Assembly (NCBI RefSeq): GCF_016859285.1
Contig: NC_053415.1
Location: 15,455,501-15,519,500, forward strand
DNA: 64,000 bases
Direction of reading: 5' to 3'
Source of the DNA: Xiphias gladius
Taxonomy: Eukaryota; Chordata; Actinopteri; Istiophoriformes; Xiphiidae
Shown: positions 57,811 through 64,000 of the stretch, one piece after another
How positions within the stretch are numbered: the stretch's first letter is position 1
How the letters are laid out: each line of letters opens with the position of its first letter
Position numbers and translations under genes: made by a program
The notes under the pieces: generated by a model
The model's database searches: none
What the model was told of the DNA's origin: nothing
What the model saw: the letters and a program-made list of their open reading frames with translations, nothing else

Positions 57811-58907
57811 GTCATTTTCGTTTTCCGGACGACCAATCAGAGGAGACCGCCAATTGTCGTCATTCGGCAAGCAAAACACGTCACAGGAGGTAGGACGTTC
57901 ACACAGCTGCCACACACGTGTGGTCTGATGGGCAGGTAAAACCAACCAGGGGGTGATGGGAAAATAATTCCATTTACTCAAGTAATGTACACCTTTGAGG
58001 TACTTCTACTACATTTGAGTATTGCCCTTATGTGCTACTTATTATTTCACTACATTTCATAGGGATATTGTGTACTTTTTAGATATGTAAATTATTAAAT
58101 TAACGAGGGTTGAATTTCATTTTGCTGCTTCAGTTTCAAGGTCCTGATATTGTGCAATCTGGCACAATGTAAAACTGTCATGGCTTAGTAGAATGGCTAC
58201 CACCTATCATAAATGTAATCAGTAACATCTGTGTTATTCCTGCTATGACATGTCAAAATGTCTGCTGTGAAAAAGGCTTATTGAACTAGTGAGTAGAATT
58301 AATGTTGTTGTTAGGTATTACTTACTACTTGGTATTAATTACTACTACTTATTATTACATTTCATTACAGAGAAACCAATGATCAATGCTGGGATTGAAG
58401 AGTCAATGTAAAATGTGTCCACCATTGTAAATACTGTAAACTGAGCAAATTCCATCCACTGATGAGAACATGCAGTTGTTCTCATCAGTTCCAGAAAAGT
58501 CTGTTAAGCAGACCTTGTGTTAAGATTATTTTGTCAAACTAGAATTTCCAAGGTCAAGAATGAACTTCAATGCTCAAACCATTTTTAGTTAGCAAGTTTA
58601 TTTGCTCACAGCTCCCTTAACAGCCTGGGTGGAGGGAATGCATTGCAGACCCCCACAGGGAAACCACTATTGTTGTAGAGGCCCACGCCCTCCCTACCAT
58701 CTTTTTTTACAATATAGGATATCCAGTACTAGCCAAGCACAGCTATTGCCAAACACGTCACTATTCAGTCTTATATGGGCCGGAAGCTTTCAAGCTGAAG
58801 AGATGACATCACATTGGGAGAATGCTATAACATGCTCAATGTTTTGTTTGTTGTTTGACAAGAAATCTCAAGACAAGCATTGTAAATGATAAAACACACA
58901 GCAAGAT
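57811..58907. other. Intergenic spacer slc15a1-stk24
   Basis: About 1.1 kb. A dispersed repeat with TTTACTCAAGTAATGTAC...ACTTCTACTACATTTGAGTA and TTTCACTACATTTCA occupies about 57960-58110. The rest shows no feature. Both genes point the same way (minus), so this separates the stk24 promoter from the slc15a1 3' end. Confidence 0.6.
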
Positions 58908-58913
58908 TTTATT
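58908..58913 (-). terminator. slc15a1: Poly(A) signal of slc15a1
   Basis: AATAAA on the minus strand, 384 nt beyond the slc15a1 stop. The 3' UTR contains the CA/CACG repeat at 59101-59196. Confidence 0.65.
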
Positions 58914-59100
58914 TTTATGGTTTACTTGAACATAATTTACACATAAATATAAAAGAACAGTTGCATCCAATCCAAATATATAAATGTTAGGAAATAATAG
59001 CATTTATCTTTTTTTGTTATAACACTTTAGCTAACAAGAGCTTAGTGTGAATGGTCATAATTGTCATTTTGACATTAAAATATAAAATATTTTAAAAGTA

Positions 59101-59141
59101 CACACACACACACACACGCACGCACGCACGCACGCACGCAC

Positions 59142-59196
<55 letters not shown>
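59101..59196. repeat. Compound (CA)n/(CACG)n microsatellite in slc15a1 3' UTR
   Basis: (CA) runs interrupted by CGCA units (59117-59150), then (CA)n again with AA breaks. Confidence 0.95.
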
Positions 59197-59296
59197 TCAA
59201 CAATACTGGCAGAATTACTGTGCATTTTTCCTTGTTTTGATGTTAAACACTGGATATAAAACCATTATGAATATCTAGCCTGCTTTTTTAGACTGT

Positions 59297-62200
59297 TCAC
59301 ATTTTGGTCTGTTTGGCTTGATCCTCTTCATCATGACATTTAATCGAGTCTCTCTTGATCATCTCAACCTCTGCCATCTGTAGCTTGCTTTTATCATCCT
59401 CGTCATCTTCATTAATGCTCTTCTTGAACTGGGCCTCAATTTCTGCAGGGTCAGTGTAGGTGTAGAAATAGGCCATAATGGAGAAAATGATGCATACTGC
59501 GACTAGGAGAGAGGCAAAGAGGACGTACTCTGCCCACTTTCAAAGAGGAGGTGAGAGACCGAGGGACAAACATGGTATTAATGCATGAACATGTGTTACT
59601 TTCATTACACAGCACAGACGTACAGATGTCTGACATGTCCACTAGAAATATTTATGTTTAATCACTTTTAGTCACTGTGGATTACTTTTGAGTTTAATTA
59701 CTGTAATTAGTGTGAGAACAGTTTTTTTTGTTTTTGTTTTTTTTTACCTGTTTGGGAAGCTTTGCAAGCTCAGCCACAATTAGTACGATGAAGTTGCCAA
59801 TAGCAACGGTAAACAACCAGCCTGCTTGCAGCACTGATTTCATGTTACTGGGTGCCTTGAAGACACAAAAAGGCATAAAATGAACAAAGCCATAAACAGA
59901 GAACATTATACAGAACTATTATATAGTTTAGGGACAAAAAAAATAAGTATTCTAATCTATGTGTCCCATACTTTCTTGTATGAGGTACAATAATGGAATA
60001 AACGAGTGAAGAATGTTCTAACAAATTACTTAGGATCTTACCTGTGAGTAGGAGAACTCCAGACCAGTCACAGAAAACATCACTTCACCCGCAGTTATAA
60101 AGAAGTACTGTGGGATCTGGAGGGCCATGCTAACCGAGTTGGGCTGGATGTCTTCTACCGCAGTAATAGACTCCTGACACTACAATAAAAAACAGAAATA
60201 ATTATAATAGCTATAATTATAAGAGTTGCAAGAGCAAACAAATGACAATATTTTCATACTTTGCCTGTTTGTACATTTAAGTAAAGGTTGGTGTTATTAT
60301 TCTATGTTTTTCTTACTATCAACAAATCCCTTGAAAAGACCAATGCCGACAATACATCAAGTTGCCAGTATGTTTCAAGGAGATGCTGTCTGAAAATGTG
60401 CGCCATTATCCCCATATTTAAATGATATTATATTTGTCCCCTATCTAGGACGACAAGCTTTTAACCCTGCCTTCCAGTTTGGGTGTTGCAGGCAACTATA
60501 AAAATGTTTTGATTTCCGTGGTCAGACAACATTTCATACAAACTAGGCATTTTTTAGAATAATGTGCTCCTTACTGCCAGCCACTGTCTCTGGCAGCCCC
60601 ACACCCATTTGTGCCGACTTGAGGTGTAAATCTTTAGAAATGGGTCACAAAATTGTAATTTAATTTCTTATAAAGGCTCAATGATTTCCTTAAACAGATT
60701 GGTGATAATGATACTTTTTAGCAAACAATACTAAAATAGGAGTAAATACTGCATTTGTTGGGGGCTATTTTCGGTGGTCGGTGATTAATACACATTAGGG
60801 AGTATTTATAGAAACTGTACAGACTATGGGTGTGACTCAAAACAAACTACAGGTCCCTTGTTTATTGTATTGAAGGAGCATGTTACCGATTGCAACAGTG
60901 GGGTTCATTGACATGTTTTTAAATGTTTTTGGATGACAATGGACCTGTGTGGCACAGAGGAATAAGATATAAATGGTTCTGGCTATACAGACATTACTTC
61001 TTAGTAGGATGAGTTAATAACACAATAAGAAAATTATAGATTATCACCATCCTTATCCTTTAATCATTGGTTTGTTTCACATGGGTCAAATGTGAGTTTT
61101 CAGAAATACTACAGATGAAAGAGAAAATATTACAATTTATAAATATAGTTAGATCGAATTTAACTTTTCTCACTATAATCACAAATAAATAAATAGAATA
61201 CACAATCTATTACCAAATACAAAATGATCTGGCATGATTTTCCTCTAAAAGGTTCAACACACTATGTTGCACTGATGTTAACACAGTTGGATGTCACTGC
61301 ACAGCTGACTGAAATTCATGATCTTAGAAATCATATGTGAAACTTACATTTGATCCAAAGACCAAAGTGCTGGGGATAAAGAAAGTATACGAACTCCCAT
61401 ATCCAAAGTCCTTGCTATATTCACATGACTGTGAACCACTCTGTAGTGTGAACGTGGCCCTGATCATTAGAAAATAAAACTGTATTATTGTTTGCATAAA
61501 ATGAATGATTTTGGAATAAAAACTGAATCAGTTAAGAAGAAAATCCTTACTTTCCATTTTTTATCTTGGAGTAGTTGGAAAAATATAATGGCTCAATTAG
61601 TCCAATGTTGGCTCCAGGCGTTGATACGTTCACTGCTGTATTCATTCCATTTACAAATCTAAAATTGTAACACATTGAACAAAAACAAACAAAAACCAAG
61701 TAAAACCAACATATGTAATCCCCTCATTATCAACAATTTACTCTGCAGGTAAAGATTAGGGCTGCAGCTAACATGTTTATATTTTTCTCTCTGTATTTTT
61801 ACCTGATAAGAGACTAAAACAGTTACTTAATTCTCAAAATAATCTATCATTCTTTTTCTGTTGGTCAACTGATCAATTAATTGCATTTTTGGTACAGTTT
61901 AAACAGTTTTAATTCAACTTACCGGATTTCATTGTTGCCTTCTTGTGGCTTGGATGTCAAATCATCAGTCTGAGGAAATGACACAATGGATTTTGATTAA
62001 TTTAACAATTAAAAGACCTTGTGTGTCTTTATTTTCATTATTTTGTGCGTAACACTCACCAACAGCCATTCGTCAGTGATGGTTGAAGGAATGAGAAGTG
62101 TTTGTCGCTGTCCCTTGGCCAAGGAAATAGTTTTCATTATTTCAGGGTTTCCAACTGAAATGCTGATTGTTCCAGCTTCAAATGTTAAATATTTATCACT

Positions 62201-64000
62201 GGCCTGCAAAACAAAGAAACTGTTGTAACAGTGTAACTGTGTAAACAGTGGTGTCAGGATATGTGTACATAAACAGTAGCGTTTTGGATTGCATGCAACT
62301 GATTTTCACAAAATTTGAAACTTTTAAGTCCCACTTTTGTACAAAGTTTGGTGTTACGATTATTGATGGGGGACATACCTGAGCTGCAGGAAGATTCAGT
62401 GGATCATTGCCAGGCAGCTTAACTGTGATGGGGTTACTGCCCATGTTAAGTAATTTCAGCTGACTCTGTGAGGTCAATGGGAAGGTGGGCAATGTTTTCT
62501 GAAAATTAGTTAAAAGAAAAAAAAAAGAGTAGAAATGAGAACTTGTCCTTGGTATGAACTCTAAGAGTAATATTTGTGTTTGGATGGTTAGCCTTAACCC
62601 AAATTGTGAGTTTGAAATAATTTAGTCTCTAAGATGATGTGTATTTTACAGCATATAAGCAGACAAACACAGTAATCGTTTTCTACTTACATCAACTTGA
62701 ATCTGAACCAGAGCAGCGCAGACAAAGGCTGTAGCTGCCAGAAGCATCCCCACTGTCATTCTTTTCAGAGGTCTGTTGAATTAACATAAAGTTCTGTTAC
62801 TGATTTTAACATCATTTGAGAGAATATCAGCACTAAATGTGTTAATTTTAATACAGGAATAAGTTTTTCAGCAATGTAATACCAGCATTTTCAAAATTGA
62901 AATGGTTATTGTGGGACTGATTCAGACTGGTCTTGTATTGAGAAGTTAAGAAGTACATCAGTCTTTGTAGCTGAAGTGTCTGATGATGCTACTTTTTCAC
63001 TCATACGTAGCAGTTTCCTCAATTGTTGAGTAGTTAAAGGAATAGTTTGGCATTTTTGGAAATAGACTTATGTACTTTCTTTGTGCAAATTAGATGAGAA
63101 GATCAATACTATTCTCGAGGCCGTATGCTAAATATGAAGCTACAGCCAGCATTCGAATTAGCTTAACTTAGCACAAAGACTGAAAAATGGGGAAACGGCT
63201 AGCCTGGCTGTATCCAAAAGTTACAAAAACCCACCTTCCTACCAGAACCTCTAAAGCTCATTAATGAACACATTGTATCTTGTTTGTTTAATCCGTGCAA
63301 AATCCAAAAAAAAAGAGTAAAAACGACAATTCGCCGTTTTTTGGGGAGAAATCAAATAATTGGATTTTTCCAAAATGTTAAACTAAAAGTACATGTTATT
63401 TAATAAACATGTGAGGATATTGAATCACCCTATAGAGAAATGACAGATTATGTGCAGTACATGCCACGTGACTGTCTCGCTGAGATTCAGGAATACTCAC
63501 GTAAAGTTCAGGCCACATTTTTTGATCAGAGGGTAGATTACGCTGTCCATGATAGGCACCAAAGTCAAGATCAGGATGGGGTTGACAGTCTTTCAAAAAC
63601 ATAAATTGCATAGTGAGAATTCTCTCAAATAAAATGCAGTACATAAGTTCAAGTAAACATGATAAATACTTCTTTCTAACTTACCTGCATCTGATCAGGC
63701 TGTATAACAAGTAGCCCCTGTAGACACAGAGAAGTTATTAGACCATGACCACATTACTATAGTTAAGTAAAATATATTTAAATTTGGTATTATCACCAAA
63801 CTTACAAAATTTCCATCCATGGTGGTGGCTTGCAGAGTCCATCTAGAACCCTTTAAGAGAGATGCAAAATTTAGCATAGTTTCCACTGCCAACAATGATG
63901 CTGCCTTTTACAAGGTAAAGTAACTTTAAGGTACCTTTTGGTCAAATAGGGTCCAAAACATTGGCAGTGGGATGTATAAAAAGAGGACCTTCAGCACCAT
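59297..64000 (-). CDS. slc15a1: Peptide transporter 1 (PEPT1), 3' part, 13 exons; gene continues right of window
   Basis: Proton-coupled di/tripeptide importer of the intestinal brush border (POT/PTR family, MFS fold). Minus-strand exons: 63935->64000, 63806-63850, 63685-63717, 63501-63589, 62691-62772, 62379-62498, 62060-62203, 61923-61969, 61551-61658, 61348-61459, 60042-60179, 59748-59855, 59297-59536. Together they give 443 residues plus stop, about the last 60% of the protein. It opens with FLYIPLPMFWTLFDQKGSRWTLQAT (TM7 region). MDSVIYPLIKKCGLNF follows, then the large extracellular loop (TLPTFPLTSQ..., DDLTSKPQEGNNEIRFVNG) with NxS/T sites. TM10 has ITAGEVMFSVTGLEFSYSQAP, including the conserved membrane glutamate. 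APSNMKSVLQAGWL and WAEYVLFASLL form TM11-12, and the tail is charged. Paralogue (a or b) is not resolvable here. Confidence 0.97.
61755..61905 (-). repeat. Fragment of AT-rich dispersed repeat in slc15a1 intron
   Basis: GGGCTGCAGCTAACATG...TGATCAATTAATTGCAT resembles the ends of the AATCGATTAATC-type repeat seen in the stk24 introns and at 36195-36345. Confidence 0.5.
63036..63335 (+). mobile_element. Fold-back element copy 3 (left arm only seen)
   Basis: AAAGGAATAGTTTGGCATTTTTGG, TTAGATGAGAAGATCAATAC, ATATGAAGCTACAGCCAGCA and CTAGCCTGGCTGTATCC match copies 1 and 2. The inverted right end is not evident before the next exon at 63501. Confidence 0.7.

Overview
This is a 64 kb piece of vertebrate nuclear DNA. 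It almost certainly comes from a ray-finned, probably percomorph, fish: the genes are intron-split but compact (many introns of 80-150 bp), they are orthologues of known vertebrate genes, and the spaces hold microsatellites and diverged dispersed repeats of the kind common in spiny-rayed fishes. There are no operons, CRISPR arrays or prokaryotic features.

Layout, left to right. (1) 1-10,154, minus strand: the 5' two-fifths of adam23, from the signal peptide through the prodomain and a furin site into the metalloprotease-like domain; the rest lies left of the window. A noncoding first exon probably sits near 14.25 kb, giving a head-to-head arrangement with the next gene. (2) About 14.5-17.7 kb, plus strand: cmklr2 (gpr1), a chemerin-receptor-family GPCR with an intronless coding region and a spliced leader. 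(3) 18.4-26.1 kb, plus: ndufs1, the 75 kDa Fe-S subunit of mitochondrial complex I, complete in 18 coding exons. (4) About 26.7-36.06 kb, plus: ino80d, an INO80 chromatin-remodelling subunit, complete in 9 coding exons with a 2.6 kb 3' UTR. (5) 41.6-57.8 kb, minus: stk24 (MST3), a GCK-III Ste20-type kinase, complete in 11 coding exons. (6) 58.9-64 kb, minus: slc15a1 (PEPT1), the proton-coupled oligopeptide transporter; the last 13 exons are present and the 5' part lies right of the window.

adam23-cmklr2-ndufs1-ino80d matches the human 2q33 gene neighbourhood, and stk24-slc15a1 matches human 13q32. The window therefore spans a junction between two conserved blocks, between the convergent ends of ino80d and stk24 (about 36.06-41.6 kb). 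That interval carries nested inverted-repeat elements.

The six genes do not form a pathway. What is shared is chromosomal history: two old linkage groups joined, eef1b2 and zdbf2 missing from their tetrapod positions, and several families of fold-back, Tc1-like and dispersed repeats settled in introns and intergenic DNA. Exon boundaries were read by hand from GT/AG sites and reading phase, and every multi-exon CDS adds up to an open frame. I found no undescribed biological system. The findings are locus-level observations.
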